A stretch of DNA of 64,000 nt from JAFECT01 sp963838235. GTDB lineage: Bacteria > Pseudomonadota > Alphaproteobacteria > Caulobacterales > Caulobacteraceae. A program made the translations under genes and the position numbers. The stretch's first letter is position 1; each line of letters starts with the position of its first letter. A model generated the notes under the pieces. It was not told the DNA's origin and did not search any database. It saw only the letters and a list, made by a program, of their open reading frames with translations. Of this stretch, positions 1-8,615 are shown one piece after another. The stretch lies in assembly GCA_963838235.1 (NCBI GenBank), contig CAWIQJ010000001.1, forward strand, positions 186,001 to 250,000. The letters are read 5' to 3'.

Positions 1-1
1 G

Positions 2-589
2 GCGGTGGAAGCGTGGCACTGGGCGCAGCAGACGCGTGAAACCGAGAACGCCCTGCGCGGAGAAATCCAGGAGAGCGTCAACGCCGTCGCCGAACGGCAA
101 GCGTTCGACGATTGTATGAAGCGTCAACTGGCCGCGCTGGAGACGGCGGCGGTGACCCGCAGGCCGCTCGCGGAACCGTTCGCCAAACTCCCCAGGCGTG
201 TCGTGCCCGATCTGTATTTAAGTCCGTGGCGCGAATGGACGTCGGGCAGTTGGCAGGCGGCGATGGGCAGCGGCGCGGTCAGCCACATGGATCCTGAGCG
301 CGTGAACACCTATTCCGAGATCTTCAAATCCATTCAGGACATCGACGACATCACCCGCCGCGAACGAGAGACGGAGGGTGCGCTCGCGCCGCTGGCGGGT
401 CCGGCCTTCGACCAGTCCGAGGCCAACCGGATTCGCGTCGCCCTCACCAATCTCGATCGGGACCGGAGCGATATCCTCATCGCCGGGCGCGACATTCTGA
501 ACGATGCGCGCCCCCTCGGCCTGACCCCGGGTCCACATGCCCTGAAGAATGTGTCGAGGTTTCGGAATTTTGTGAGCGTCTGCCGGTAG
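2..589 (+). CDS. Membrane-anchored hypothetical protein, N-terminus outside window
   Basis: The reading frame is open back to the first base, so the true start lies upstream; an internal GTG at 5 should not be taken as the start. The visible 195 residues carry no recognised catalytic motif. The beginning (EAWHWAQQTRETENALRGEI) aligns with the region just after the transmembrane segment of the protein at 47627-48406 (EALHRGHEVAETRTRLSIEL), and both continue with a conserved Cys followed by a leucine-rich helix. I infer that this is a second member of the same family and that the missing part is a short cytoplasmic tail plus one membrane helix. Function unknown. Confidence 0.65.
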   Translation, partial: AVEAWHWAQQTRETENALRGEIQESVNAVAERQAFDDCMKRQLAALETAAVTRRPLAEPFAKLPRRVVPDLYLSPWREWTSGSWQAAMGSGAVSHMDPERVNTYSEIFKSIQDIDDITRRERETEGALAPLAGPAFDQSEANRIRVALTNLDRDRSDILIAGRDILNDARPLGLTPGPHALKNVSRFRNFVSVCR

Positions 590-610
590 GCAGAGCTCCC
601 GCCTTAGGCG

Positions 611-1474
611 CTACTCTGCGTCGAACAGCTTCGCGCGTTTCATCGCAAGAATACGCAGACGCGCGTCGACGAGATCGAAGACCTCGCGCGGCACCTCGTC
701 GGAGACGATCACGCCGAGATCCTTGGCCTCGTCGCGCATGATCATCTCGCCGTGCGGCCGGGCGCCGTCGCCCAGACTCGCCGCGATGGTCGGGCCATGG
801 GCGGGATCGACCGTCTTCTGCAACCGCGCCGCCTCACCCTTGGTCATCTTGTCCTTGACGTGCGCGAGCATGAGCAGCCCGTCGCTGATCTGATCGAAGG
901 ATTTCTTCTCGCGCACATAGTCATAGGCGCTGGCCGGAAAACCGGCGACCTGGATGTCCGTCGGCCCGAGCGCGGCTGTCTCGGTCATGTGGACCACCTG
1001 GGTCGCCAGAGCGATGATCGTGCCGCCCGACATGGCGGCGTAGGGCACGAAAGCTTCCTTCTTGCCTTTGTGCTGCTTCAGCGCCAGCGCGATCATTTCG
1101 GTCGGGGCGACCAGGCCCCCCGGCGTATGCAGCACCACCGCGATGTCGCTGTGTTGTGCGGCGCGGATGCGGCTGACGATATCGAAGGCTTCCTCGTACG
1201 AGATTTCGTCGGGCAATCCCGCCGGACCGAGCGGGAAGTTCGCGAGATCGTGAATAATGTCGATCACCACCCACTTCTTGTGCAGCTTGGCGAGCGCCTT
1301 GTCGTAGTCGACCTGGTAGGCGTCGGCGCTTCGGGAGCGGCGCTCGAAGGCGGTCTTGCGCTCCGTACGCCGCCTGTTCTCTGCGGCGGCGTTGCGCATC
1401 CAGATCATGACGAACGCGATCGCGACGAGACCCGCGATCGCCGCAGCGATAATCAGCAGGGCGGTGTCGGACAT
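611..1474 (-). CDS. SDH-family ClpP-like serine protease, membrane anchored
   Basis: A 287-residue protein with one N-terminal membrane helix (about residues 5-26), a basic linker and a ClpP/crotonase-fold domain like the serine dehydrogenase proteinase (SDH_protease, SppA-related) family. Visible family motifs are HTPGG at 116-120 and AAMSGG at 146-151, where Ser149 is the expected nucleophile, followed by ALGPTD (D173). Proteins of this family are membrane-bound peptidases of uncertain physiological substrate. The ATG at 1474 directly precedes the hydrophobic segment, so the start is convincing. It is transcribed alone, convergent to the gene at 2-589. Substrate cannot be read from the sequence. 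Confidence 0.82.
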   Translation of the reverse strand: MSDTALLIIAAAIAGLVAIAFVMIWMRNAAAENRRRTERKTAFERRSRSADAYQVDYDKALAKLHKKWVVIDIIHDLANFPLGPAGLPDEISYEEAFDIVSRIRAAQHSDIAVVLHTPGGLVAPTEMIALALKQHKGKKEAFVPYAAMSGGTIIALATQVVHMTETAALGPTDIQVAGFPASAYDYVREKKSFDQISDGLLMLAHVKDKMTKGEAARLQKTVDPAHGPTIAASLGDGARPHGEMIMRDEAKDLGVIVSDEVPREVFDLVDARLRILAMKRAKLFDAE

Positions 1475-1697
1475 GCCGCGCGCCTAGCGTCGATCGCCGC
1501 GCGCAGGGACGAAGGCCGCAAGGGCCTGCATGTTCGAAATCGGACGTGCCGGCATTCTCCCCCCACCTGGAGCGCCAAGGTCGCGAACCTCATTGGTGCT
1601 TCGTCCGCAGGTAGAGTCAAGGCGCGGCGGCGGGGCCGGCGGCGTGATCGCGACCGGGTGTGGCGCGGAGCCCTCAGGGGAGGCGAGCCGGGCGTAC

Positions 1698-2255
1698 CTA
1701 CTTCAGGTCCAGCGCCACCGTTTGGCCGTCGTGGGTGACGACGCGCTGCATGATCACCAGCGGGGCGCCGTCGCCGTGGACGGGCTTGGCGCGGGCGATC
1801 AGGAACCAGGCGCCGTCGGGCAGGCCGCTGAAGCTGAAGCGGCCGTCGTCGCCGCAGGCGGTCGAGCGGACGAAGCTGGTGTAGGGCGGCGGCCCGTCGC
1901 CGGCCGAGCGGTCGCGCACCGATTCGACCGAGGCCACCGCGTGCTGGTCCGAACCGTAGAGGTGCAGGGTCCTGGCCGCGGAGTAGGGCGTCTCAGGGGT
2001 GAGCCCCACCGATCCGCCGGCGCAGGAGAAGACGCCCGAGGCCTTGGTGCGCAGCGCGACGCGGCCGGTGATGCTGTCGCCGCCCTGTCCGTTCGACCAG
2101 GCGAAGTCGCCGGCGTCGTAGCGGTCGGCGGAGCCCGGCGGCGGCGGCCGGTGCGCGGGCGCGACGGGATAGGGCGGCGGCGGGCCTTGGGTCGTTCCGC
2201 AGGCGGCGAGCGCCAGGAGAGAACCGAGGGCGAGGAGGGGGAAGATCGTCTTCAT
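1698..2255 (-). CDS. Hypothetical lipoprotein
   Basis: I place the start at 2255 because the sequence from there reads as a lipoprotein signal (MKTIFPLLALGSLLALAAC, lipobox LAAC with Cys19); the frame is open further upstream but that extension lacks signal features. The mature part begins with a proline-rich linker (GPPPPYPVAPAHRPPPPGS) and continues with a roughly 140-residue beta-rich domain ending in a clear reading-frame stop. Two cysteines (CAGG and TACG) could form a disulfide. It probably sits in the outer or inner membrane facing the periplasm. No family recognised. It lies just downstream of coq7 on the same strand. Confidence 0.7.
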   Translation of the reverse strand: MKTIFPLLALGSLLALAACGTTQGPPPPYPVAPAHRPPPPGSADRYDAGDFAWSNGQGGDSITGRVALRTKASGVFSCAGGSVGLTPETPYSAARTLHLYGSDQHAVASVESVRDRSAGDGPPPYTSFVRSTACGDDGRFSFSGLPDGAWFLIARAKPVHGDGAPLVIMQRVVTHDGQTVALDLK

Positions 2256-2305
2256 GGCGAGGTCGGTTTTACAGCCATCCGTGGCGGAAAAAGGTCGCCC
2301 GGAAG

Positions 2306-2890
2306 TCACACCTTCTCGCTGATCTTGATCGCCGCCTTACAGCCCAGCCGGATGAACCCGGCCAGCAGGGCGTAGCCCGGGGCCTCGTGCGCGCCTTGCT
2401 CGATGGCCCGGTCGCGGTGGGCGAGTTCGTCGTTGCGGAATTTCGTAAGCTCGGCCGCCAGGGCGGGGTCGCGGTCCTGCAGCTCCTCGATCTGGTCGGC
2501 GTAGTGGGCTTCGATCACGTCCTCCACCGCCTCGGTGCAGGCGTGGGCCGCCTTTTCGCCGAGCAGGGCCGTACCGACCCCCAGGGCAAAACCCGCCGCG
2601 CGCCAGACCGGCGCCAGCAGGGTCGGGCGCACCCGTTCGTCGGTGAGCAGCCGGTCGAAGCGCTTCAGGTGGACCTGCTCGTGCGCCTCCATCTCGGCCA
2701 GGGTCTCCGCGACCGGTGCGCCGCCGGCCGCGGTTTCAAAGACCGCGCGCTGGCCCTGATAGATGAAGACCGCGCCCAGCTCGCCGGCGTGGTCGACCCG
2801 CAGGATCTCGCCGAGGCGCCGGCGCACGGCGCCCGAACCCGGACGCGGCGGCGGGGATTTATTCGGCGCGGGCCGCGCTTCAGTCGGCAC
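2306..2890 (-). CDS. coq7: Demethoxyubiquinone hydroxylase (COQ7 family)
   Basis: A 194-residue di-iron carboxylate protein of the COQ7/CLK-1 family, which hydroxylates 5-demethoxyubiquinol in ubiquinone biosynthesis at the inner membrane. The ferritin-like ligand pattern is visible: Glu37 in DHAGELGA, Glu71 and His74 in EAHEQVH, Glu123 in EAVEDVIEAHY, and Glu155 and His158 in ELAHRD. The Pro/Arg-rich first 20 residues are probably disordered. It overlaps the end of dsbB by 11 bp, so the two are almost certainly cotranscribed. Linkage of these two genes is, to my knowledge, common in alphaproteobacteria. Confidence 0.93.
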   Translation of the reverse strand: MPTEARPAPNKSPPPRPGSGAVRRRLGEILRVDHAGELGAVFIYQGQRAVFETAAGGAPVAETLAEMEAHEQVHLKRFDRLLTDERVRPTLLAPVWRAAGFALGVGTALLGEKAAHACTEAVEDVIEAHYADQIEELQDRDPALAAELTKFRNDELAHRDRAIEQGAHEAPGYALLAGFIRLGCKAAIKISEKV

Positions 2891-3407
2891 GGGGGGCGTC
2901 GCTCTTGCGCCGGATCGAGGCGACCAGGCTGAGCAGGGCCAGGATCACCGACGCGATTGCGTTCCAGCCGGACATGGTCAGGCCGCCCCACGACCAGGCG
3001 ATCACGTCGCACATGGGGGTGGAGACCTTCTTGCCGGCCAGGATCGCCTTCATCACCGTCATGTCGAAGCCGCCGCCGGGCGTGCCGGTGCAGGTGGCCG
3101 GGCCCTTCCACCACTTGAGCTCCACGCCCGCGTGGAAGGTGGCGATAACGGCGCCGGCCGTGAACACGCCGAACAGCAGCAGCGCCGCCAGCTTGGGGGT
3201 CCCGCGCGAGCGGAAGAACAGGGCCCAGACCGTCGCCGGCAGGGAGATGGCGATGGCGAACCAGTAGATGTCGCGCTGCTTCAGGCAGAGGTGGCAGGGC
3301 TCGAGCCCGCCGAAGGTCTGGAAGGCGTGTGCGATGGCCAGGGCCGCGGCCGACGCCAGAAAGGCGAAGGCCACCCACCAGCGGATGACAAAACGAAGCC
3401 CGGTCAT
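2880..3407 (-). CDS. dsbB: Disulfide bond formation protein DsbB
   Basis: A four-helix inner-membrane protein that reoxidises periplasmic DsbA using quinone. Counting from the chosen ATG at 3407, the first periplasmic loop holds the CHLC motif (Cys38/Cys41) and the second loop holds Cys106 (GPATC) and Cys133 (TPMC), the four cysteines expected of DsbB. Hydrophobic segments lie near 8-28, 48-66, 72-92 and 143-163. A longer frame begins at 3461 but adds only a charged, Arg-rich extension before the first helix. The stop overlaps coq7, so the pair forms an operon that links quinone-dependent oxidation with quinone synthesis. Confidence 0.93.
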   Translation of the reverse strand: MTGLRFVIRWWVAFAFLASAAALAIAHAFQTFGGLEPCHLCLKQRDIYWFAIAISLPATVWALFFRSRGTPKLAALLLFGVFTAGAVIATFHAGVELKWWKGPATCTGTPGGGFDMTVMKAILAGKKVSTPMCDVIAWSWGGLTMSGWNAIASVILALLSLVASIRRKSDAPRAD

Positions 3408-3447
3408 GCGGCCCAGGCGTACACGCGACCGCTCCGGCCGTCGAGCG

Positions 3448-4026
3448 TCATAGGAAGACATGGATCGCCACGATCAGGGCGATGATCGCGACGATGGCGA
3501 TGGAGCCCCAGAGCACCAGGTTCTTTTCCACCTGGTGCTGGATCGACGGTCCGAAGCGCTTGACCAGCCAGGCCGAGAGGAAAAACCGGCTGCCGCGCGT
3601 GAGCGTCGAGGCCAGCAGGAACTGCCAGAAGGTGAAGTGGGCCAGGCCCGAGGCCACAGTGATGATGGCGTAGGGCAGGGGGGTGAAGCCCTTCAGGATG
3701 ATGATCCAGAAGCCCAATCTGGCAAACAGCGCCTGATACTGGGCCATTTCGCCGCCGTGTCCGGTCAGGGCCAGGAGCTGGGTTCCTATCGGCGTCAGGT
3801 AGTAACCGATGGCGTAGCTCACACAGCCGCCGGCGACGGACGCGGCCATGCACAGGAGCGCGTACCACCAAGCCCGCTGGGGCCGCATCAGCACCATGGG
3901 CGCCAGCATGATGTCCGGCGGGATCGGCAGGATGATCGCCTCGATGAAGGCGTGGCCCGCGAGCACAAAGGGAGCGTGCGCGCTGGCGGCCTGCCTCAGC
4001 AGCCAATCGTAGAGAGGTCGCAACAA
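3448..4026 (-). CDS. DedA/VTT-domain membrane protein (YqaA-like)
   Basis: A 192-residue polytopic membrane protein of the DedA/SNARE-associated (VTT) superfamily, closest in layout to YqaA. Family features visible are the early EAIILPIPPDIML stretch (the family ExxxPxPPE-like re-entrant motif), the glycine-rich GGCVSYAIGYY helix and the later KGFTPLPYAIITVASG segment (the F/Y-TPxP motif). DedA proteins have been linked to lipid-carrier or phospholipid translocation and envelope homeostasis. It lies upstream of dsbB on the same strand with about 40 bp between the genes, so cotranscription is plausible. The exact substrate is not deducible. Confidence 0.83.
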   Translation of the reverse strand: MLRPLYDWLLRQAASAHAPFVLAGHAFIEAIILPIPPDIMLAPMVLMRPQRAWWYALLCMAASVAGGCVSYAIGYYLTPIGTQLLALTGHGGEMAQYQALFARLGFWIIILKGFTPLPYAIITVASGLAHFTFWQFLLASTLTRGSRFFLSAWLVKRFGPSIQHQVEKNLVLWGSIAIVAIIALIVAIHVFL

Positions 4027-4166
4027 GAGGGATGATCCATGCGTGAAACGCAGCGCTGCTAGCAGGGTTTTGCGATTAAGTCTCGCCGCCCCGCGATGCG
4101 CTTGGCGGGACCCCTGGCGCGCACTAGGTTCCGGCCCGCCTGCCTCTCCCCCGGAGCCCGCCCGCC

Positions 4167-5228
4167 ATGACGACCTCCCCTGACAATCCCCTGGGCATCG
4201 ACGGCTTCGAGTTCGTCGAGTTCACCAGCCCCGAGCCGGAGCGCATGGCCGAGATTCTGGAGCGGCTGGGCTTCACCGCTGTCCACCGCCGCCCCGAGAG
4301 GGACGTGGTCCGCTACCGGCAGGGCGGGATCAACATGCTGCTGAATCGCGCGGCCCAGGGCCAGGGCGCCCAGTTCCGCGCCGCCCACGGTCCCTCCGCC
4401 AACGGCATGGCCTTCCGCGTGGACGACGCGGCGCGCGCCTACGACATGGCGCTCGAGCGTGGGGCGAAAGCGGCCGACGCGTCCGCCAGCGCGCTGGGCG
4501 AGGGCGCCAAGGTGCTGCAGGGCATCGGCGGCTCGTTGCTCTATCTGATCGATCGCTACGGCGCGCGCGGCTCGATCTACGACCGCTGGACGCCGATCCC
4601 CGGCGCCGCTGAGGCGGAGAACGACGTCGGCCTCTACCTGCTCGACCACCTGACTCACAATGTGCGCCGCGGAGAGATGCGCACCTGGTCGGGATTCTAC
4701 GGCCGCGTGTTCGGCTTCACCGAGCAGAAGTATTTCGACATCAAGGGCCAAGCCACGGGTCTGTTCAGCCAGGCGATGATCGCGCCAGACAGGATGATCC
4801 GCATCCCGCTGAACGAAAGCCAGGACGACAGCTCCCAGATCGAGGAGTTCATCCGCGCCTACAACGGCGAGGGCATCCAGCACCTGGCCCTGGCCACCGA
4901 CGACATCTACGCCACGGTGGAAAAGCTGCGCGCCCGCGGCGTGGAGTTCCAGGACACCATCGAGACCTATTTCGAGCTGATCGACCAGCGCCTGCCCGGC
5001 CACGGCGAAGACCTGGAGCGGATGCGCAAGAACCGCATTCTCATCGACGGTTCCGACGAGGAGGGCTTGCTGCTGCAAATCTTCACCGCCAACATCTTCG
5101 GCCCGATCTTCTTTGAGATCATCCAGCGCAAGGGCAACCAGGCCTTCGGCGAAGGCAACTTCCAGGCCCTGTTCGATTCCATCGAGCTGGACCAGATCCG
5201 CCGAGGGGTGATCAAGGTTGACGTGTGA
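4167..5228 (+). CDS. hpd: 4-hydroxyphenylpyruvate dioxygenase
   Basis: A 353-residue protein matching bacterial HPPD throughout. It converts 4-hydroxyphenylpyruvate to homogentisate with Fe(II) and O2, the second step of tyrosine degradation. Two vicinal-oxygen-chelate domains are visible, with the 2-His-1-carboxylate facial triad at His161 (DHLTHNV), His239 (IQHLALATDDI) and Glu317 (PIFFEII). The C-terminal family signature (KGNQAFGEGNFQALF) is complete. It heads a same-strand group that also holds hmgA and fahA, the next two ring-opening enzymes. No frameshift is seen. Confidence 0.96.
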   Translation: MTTSPDNPLGIDGFEFVEFTSPEPERMAEILERLGFTAVHRRPERDVVRYRQGGINMLLNRAAQGQGAQFRAAHGPSANGMAFRVDDAARAYDMALERGAKAADASASALGEGAKVLQGIGGSLLYLIDRYGARGSIYDRWTPIPGAAEAENDVGLYLLDHLTHNVRRGEMRTWSGFYGRVFGFTEQKYFDIKGQATGLFSQAMIAPDRMIRIPLNESQDDSSQIEEFIRAYNGEGIQHLALATDDIYATVEKLRARGVEFQDTIETYFELIDQRLPGHGEDLERMRKNRILIDGSDEEGLLLQIFTANIFGPIFFEIIQRKGNQAFGEGNFQALFDSIELDQIRRGVIKVDV

Positions 5229-5315
5229 TGAGGCTTCCGTCGGCCCTCGCTTTTGAGTACGCAGGCTTTTCCGGCGACCGCTCCTGGACCTCGTCGGCTC
5301 TCGCGGAGGTAATTC

Positions 5316-5678
5316 ATGGAAGGTCGGACCCTGCTCGGCGCGCTGGTGCGCCTCATCGGCTTCGGCACGGCCTTGTTCGAGCTGGTGCAACTGGTGGTCC
5401 AACTGGTCCAGTTGGCGTCGATCGGCATTGTGGTGATGAAGCAGCCGCAGGCGGCCGATGCGGCTGGGGCGGCCGTGCAACAGGCGCTGATGCCGGGCCT
5501 GCTCGCCCTGATCCTGTTCCTGATCGGCGTGATCCTGCTGCGCCAGGGCGACAAGGTCGCCGACTGGGCCTATTCGCCCCGCAAGGGCCGCAGCCCCGCG
5601 CCGGCGGCCACGACAACCGCCGCCAAGCCGGCCGCCGCCAAGCGCCCGCCCGCCAAGACGACGACGTCCGACAGCTGA
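5316..5678 (+). CDS. Small membrane protein with Ala/Pro/Lys-rich tail
   Basis: A 120-residue protein with a textbook Shine-Dalgarno (GGAGGT, 8 bp before the ATG), which fixes the start. Two hydrophobic segments (about 7-36 and 57-77) suggest a hairpin in the inner membrane. The first is unusually rich in repeated Leu-Val-Gln steps (ELVQLVVQLVQL). The last 35 residues are a low-complexity Ala/Thr/Lys/Pro tail, probably cytoplasmic. No family recognised. It is placed between hpd and hmgA but shows nothing that ties it to tyrosine metabolism. Confidence 0.7.
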   Translation: MEGRTLLGALVRLIGFGTALFELVQLVVQLVQLASIGIVVMKQPQAADAAGAAVQQALMPGLLALILFLIGVILLRQGDKVADWAYSPRKGRSPAPAATTTAAKPAAAKRPPAKTTTSDS

Positions 5679-5703
5679 GGCTTGCGGGCCTCGAGGAGCG
5701 CCC

Positions 5704-6021
5704 ATGACCAACGCCGCCGTCATCGCCGCCGCGGCCGCCTCCCGGGGTCAGGGGGAAGTGGTCCGCCGCCTTCGCGACGCCGGAGCCCTGTCCGCCGACA
5801 CGGCGACGGCCATCGGATCGCTCTCGCGACTGGGCAGGCGCGCGCTGGCGCGGTTGATCCGGGGCGGACTGGTTCACAAAACCGCGCCGGGCATCTGCTG
5901 GCTGGATGAAGCCGCGTTCGCCCTGCGTCAAAAGTCCGCGCACCGGTTCCTCGCCGTGGTGGCCGGGATCGGCCTGATCGTCCTGGCCGCGGGGATACTG
6001 TTCGCGTTTACGAGGTCCTGA
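5704..6021 (+). CDS. Small protein with winged-helix-like N-terminus and C-terminal membrane anchor
   Basis: A 105-residue protein preceded by GAGGAGCGCCC before its ATG, a good ribosome site. Residues 1-65 are alanine-rich helices ending in LARLIRGGLVHKTAPGICWLDEAA, a pattern resembling the wing of a helix-turn-helix domain (a Leu-rich helix, then a short beta hairpin). Residues 80-102 form one hydrophobic helix, so the protein would be tail-anchored with its N-terminus in the cytoplasm. Its stop is immediately followed by the hmgA start (1 bp gap), so it is translationally linked to hmgA. Function unknown; the winged-helix reading is tentative. Confidence 0.68.
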   Translation: MTNAAVIAAAAASRGQGEVVRRLRDAGALSADTATAIGSLSRLGRRALARLIRGGLVHKTAPGICWLDEAAFALRQKSAHRFLAVVAGIGLIVLAAGILFAFTRS

Positions 6022-6022
6022 G

Positions 6023-7159
6023 ATGAGCAGGCGAAACTGGCTTCCGGTGAAAGGCGCGGAAGGCGAACACTCGCGCCAGGCCCACGCCGACCTGCCCGCA
6101 GGAACCTACGAGCGCGAGATTTCGAAGGAAGGCTTCTTCGGCCCGGCCGCCTTTCTCTATCACCGCCGTCCGCCCACGAGCTGGTCGAGTTTCGAGGGAC
6201 CGCTGCGCCCGCGCGCCTTCGACCTGAACGGCCTGAACCAACCGCAGGCCTCGCCATGGGCGGCGCCGGTGGTGCTGCACAACAAGTCGGTCGAGATCCG
6301 CTTCTGGAAACTCTCGACGCCGATGCCCGCGCTGGCGCGCAACGCCGACGGCGATCAACTGTTGTTCATCCATGACGGCGAGGGTGAGCTGTTCTGCGAC
6401 TACGGCCGCCTGCCGTTTTCCAAAGGCGACTATGTCTATCTGCCGCGCGGAACCATGTGGCGGCTGGCGCCCACAGGCGCACTCGCGGTGCTGATGATCG
6501 AAGCGACCAACACCCACTACACCCTGCCCGACCGCGGCCTCTTGGGTCCGCACGCCCTGTTCGATCCGGCGATGCTGGAGACGCCGCACATGGACGACGG
6601 CTTCCGCGCGCACCAAGCGCTGGAGGGCGACGTGCGGGTCGAGATCAAGAAGCGCGGAAAAGTTTCTGTCGCCACATACCCGTACAACCCGCTCGACGCC
6701 GTCGGCTGGCACGGCGACCTCGCGCCGGTGCGCCTGAACGTGAAGGATCTCCGGCCGGTGATGAGCGCGCGCTACCACCTACCGCCCAGCGTGCACACCA
6801 CCTTCCTCTCGGATCGCTTCGTGGTTTGCACCTTCGCGCCCAGGCCCTTCGAGACCGACCCCGGCGCGATCAAGATCCCGTTCTTCCACAACAACGACGA
6901 CTTCGACGAGGTGCTGTTCTACCACGCCGGCGACTTCTTCAGCCGCGACAACATCGATGCGGGGATGATGACCTTCCATCCGTCGGGTTTCACCCACGGG
7001 CCGCATCCGAAGGCGCTGAAGAACATGCTGACCCAGACCAAGCCGGCCACCGACGAATATGCGGTGATGATCGACGCGCGCGATCCGCTCGAGGTCGGTC
7101 CCGGCGCCGCGGCGGCGGAGAATGTCGCCTACGTCGACAGCTGGAAGACCGCCGGCTGA
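6023..7159 (+). CDS. hmgA: Homogentisate 1,2-dioxygenase
   Basis: A 378-residue cupin-fold dioxygenase that opens the ring of homogentisate to give maleylacetoacetate, using Fe(II) and O2. Recognisable family blocks are the early GFFGPAAFLYHRRPPTSW, the central DGDQLLFIHDGEGEL cupin strand, FHNNDDFDEVLFYHAGDF, and the metal-binding FHPSGFTHGPHP stretch in the last third. This length (about 380) belongs to the shorter bacterial branch, compared with the roughly 430-450-residue enzymes of many other species. It is downstream of hpd and upstream of fahA on the same strand. Confidence 0.94.
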   Translation: MSRRNWLPVKGAEGEHSRQAHADLPAGTYEREISKEGFFGPAAFLYHRRPPTSWSSFEGPLRPRAFDLNGLNQPQASPWAAPVVLHNKSVEIRFWKLSTPMPALARNADGDQLLFIHDGEGELFCDYGRLPFSKGDYVYLPRGTMWRLAPTGALAVLMIEATNTHYTLPDRGLLGPHALFDPAMLETPHMDDGFRAHQALEGDVRVEIKKRGKVSVATYPYNPLDAVGWHGDLAPVRLNVKDLRPVMSARYHLPPSVHTTFLSDRFVVCTFAPRPFETDPGAIKIPFFHNNDDFDEVLFYHAGDFFSRDNIDAGMMTFHPSGFTHGPHPKALKNMLTQTKPATDEYAVMIDARDPLEVGPGAAAAENVAYVDSWKTAG

Positions 7160-7180
7160 CCTGACCCCCCCAATGGATGT

Positions 7181-7233
7181 GTTCGTTGATCGCGACGGAT
7201 TCTCGCCGCGCGTTCGTTGAACATGTACGTTCA
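7181..7233 (+). promoter_or_regulatory. Repeated GTTCGTTGA motif with an overlapping inverted repeat
   Basis: GTTCGTTGA occurs at 7181-7189 and again at 7212-7220, 31 bp apart (about three helical turns). The second copy overlaps an inverted repeat, TGAAC-N6-GTTCA, at 7218-7233. This sits between hmgA and the next gene and fits a transcription-factor site. It also argues that translation of the next gene starts at 7255, not at the upstream ATG at 7177, which would run through it. The binding protein is unknown. Confidence 0.3.
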
Positions 7234-7254
7234 TTGCCCGCTGGGGACGAGGTC

Positions 7255-8295
7255 ATGTCGTACACCGCTCCGGTCACGCCGGATGGGGGCCGGGATCGCA
7301 GCCTGGGCTCGGGGGCTGACGATCGTGCCGCTACGGACGCTTTCGGCGACGCTTGCTGGTTCCCGCACCAGCTCGATTTCGACCGCGACCGGGCAATCTT
7401 TACCCGCACCAACCGGGAGGCGCTGTCCGTCCAGGCCATGCTCGACGCCCGTTGGGATCGAAGCCGCGCCGCCGGTCTCGGCCTTCCGATCGAGGCGCTC
7501 GCGGACCCGCCCGAGCCGGAGCGGTCACCGGGCTTCATCTGGCATACGGCCTTCTGCTGTTCGACCCTGATCGCCGACTGCCTCGATTGGCCGACGGTGA
7601 GCCTCGCCCTCAAGGAGCCCCTCGCCCTGGTCGACCTGGCCAGCGCCCGGCGCACAGGGCGCGCGCCTTCTGACGACCGGATCGCCCGGGGCCTCACGCG
7701 CCTGCTCGGCCGCGCCTTCCACCCGGGCGAGCGCGTCCTGATCAAGCCCAGCAACGACGTCAACACCATGATCGACAGCCTGGCGGACGGGTCCGGCCCG
7801 ATCCTGCTGCTGCATTCCAGCCTGCGCCGTTTCCTGTTATCGACGGCCCGGGGCGGCGACGAGCGCAGTCGCTTCACCCGCGCGCTGCTGATGAAGCGCG
7901 CCGCCCTGCCCGGCGCCCGGTTCGGCGCCGCCGACGTGGCCCTGCTGTCGGATCTCCGCGTCGCCGCGGTGCTTTGGTGCGTGCAGATGGAGGAGTTCCG
8001 CATCGTCGCGCATCGGCTCGGGCCGCAGCGCACGCGTTTCCTCGACTGTGACGTCTTTCTCCGGGATCCTGAAGCGACCCTCGCCCAGCTCGACGCCTTC
8101 TTCGAACTCGGCCTCGGACCCGATCGGGTCGCCGAGGTCGTCCGTGGCCCCAAGTTGAAGCGCCACGCCAAGACGCCGAGCCTCAGGTTCGACGTCGCCC
8201 GCGAACGCGACGAACAGGCGAAACTGCGCAGCGTGCGGGGCGGGGAGATCGACGCGGCGGAGGCTTGGTGCGTCGCGGAATTCGGCGAACCCTGA
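7255..8295 (+). CDS. Sulfotransferase-like P-loop protein
   Basis: A 346-residue protein from the ATG at 7255, which has GACGAGG a few bases upstream; the frame opens earlier at 7177. Residues 94-110 (FIWHTAFCCSTLIADCL) resemble the 5-prime-PSB loop of PAPS-dependent sulfotransferases, in which a Ser-Thr pair follows a short loop and begins a helix. A later segment (VLIKPSNDVNTMID, about residue 160) could be the equivalent of the 3-prime phosphate-binding strand. C-terminal RFLDCDVFLRDPEATLAQLDAFF is typical of this superfamily. The usual Arg/Lys of the loop is not obvious, so catalytic activity is unproven. Substrate unknown. Confidence 0.6.
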   Translation: MSYTAPVTPDGGRDRSLGSGADDRAATDAFGDACWFPHQLDFDRDRAIFTRTNREALSVQAMLDARWDRSRAAGLGLPIEALADPPEPERSPGFIWHTAFCCSTLIADCLDWPTVSLALKEPLALVDLASARRTGRAPSDDRIARGLTRLLGRAFHPGERVLIKPSNDVNTMIDSLADGSGPILLLHSSLRRFLLSTARGGDERSRFTRALLMKRAALPGARFGAADVALLSDLRVAAVLWCVQMEEFRIVAHRLGPQRTRFLDCDVFLRDPEATLAQLDAFFELGLGPDRVAEVVRGPKLKRHAKTPSLRFDVARERDEQAKLRSVRGGEIDAAEAWCVAEFGEP

Positions 8296-8351
8296 GCCGG
8301 CGCTGCGCCGGACGCCTTGCCGCGGGTCGAACGGCCCCACATCTTCGACCC

Positions 8352-8615
8352 ATGAGTGTTCCTTCCCCCGAACTCGACGCCCTCGCCGCAGAGGAACTCG
8401 GCGCCGCCTGCACCCTGTCGTGGCGCGAGCTTGCCCGCATCACGCCCTGGGGCGACGCCTACCGGGGCTTTACGCCCTCGGGCGCCGAGGTGGACATCGA
8501 ACGCGCCTATATCTGGTGCGAAGGCGAGGACGGCGACGTCCTCTGCGAGGTTGTGGTCCGCGGCCTGGGGACCGAGGCCCAGGCGGCCTGTGTGGTCAGG
8601 AAGCCGCGGTCCTGA
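8352..8615 (+). CDS. Small hypothetical protein
   Basis: An 87-residue protein; I choose the ATG at 8352 because upstream codons of the same frame overlap the previous gene and are Arg-rich nonsense. The protein is acidic, with a helical start (SPELDALAAEELGAACTLSWREL) and a beta-rich end (EGEDGDVLCEVVVRGLG). No signal peptide, membrane segment or known motif is seen. It sits 56 bp after the sulfotransferase-like gene on the same strand and may share its transcript. Confidence 0.62.
   Translation: MSVPSPELDALAAEELGAACTLSWRELARITPWGDAYRGFTPSGAEVDIERAYIWCEGEDGDVLCEVVVRGLGTEAQAACVVRKPRS

Noticed and set aside
4059..5723. A 554-codon frame on the minus strand opposite hpd
   Set aside because: It covers hpd, which has all its active-site residues; the antisense text has no domain and is compositionally biased.
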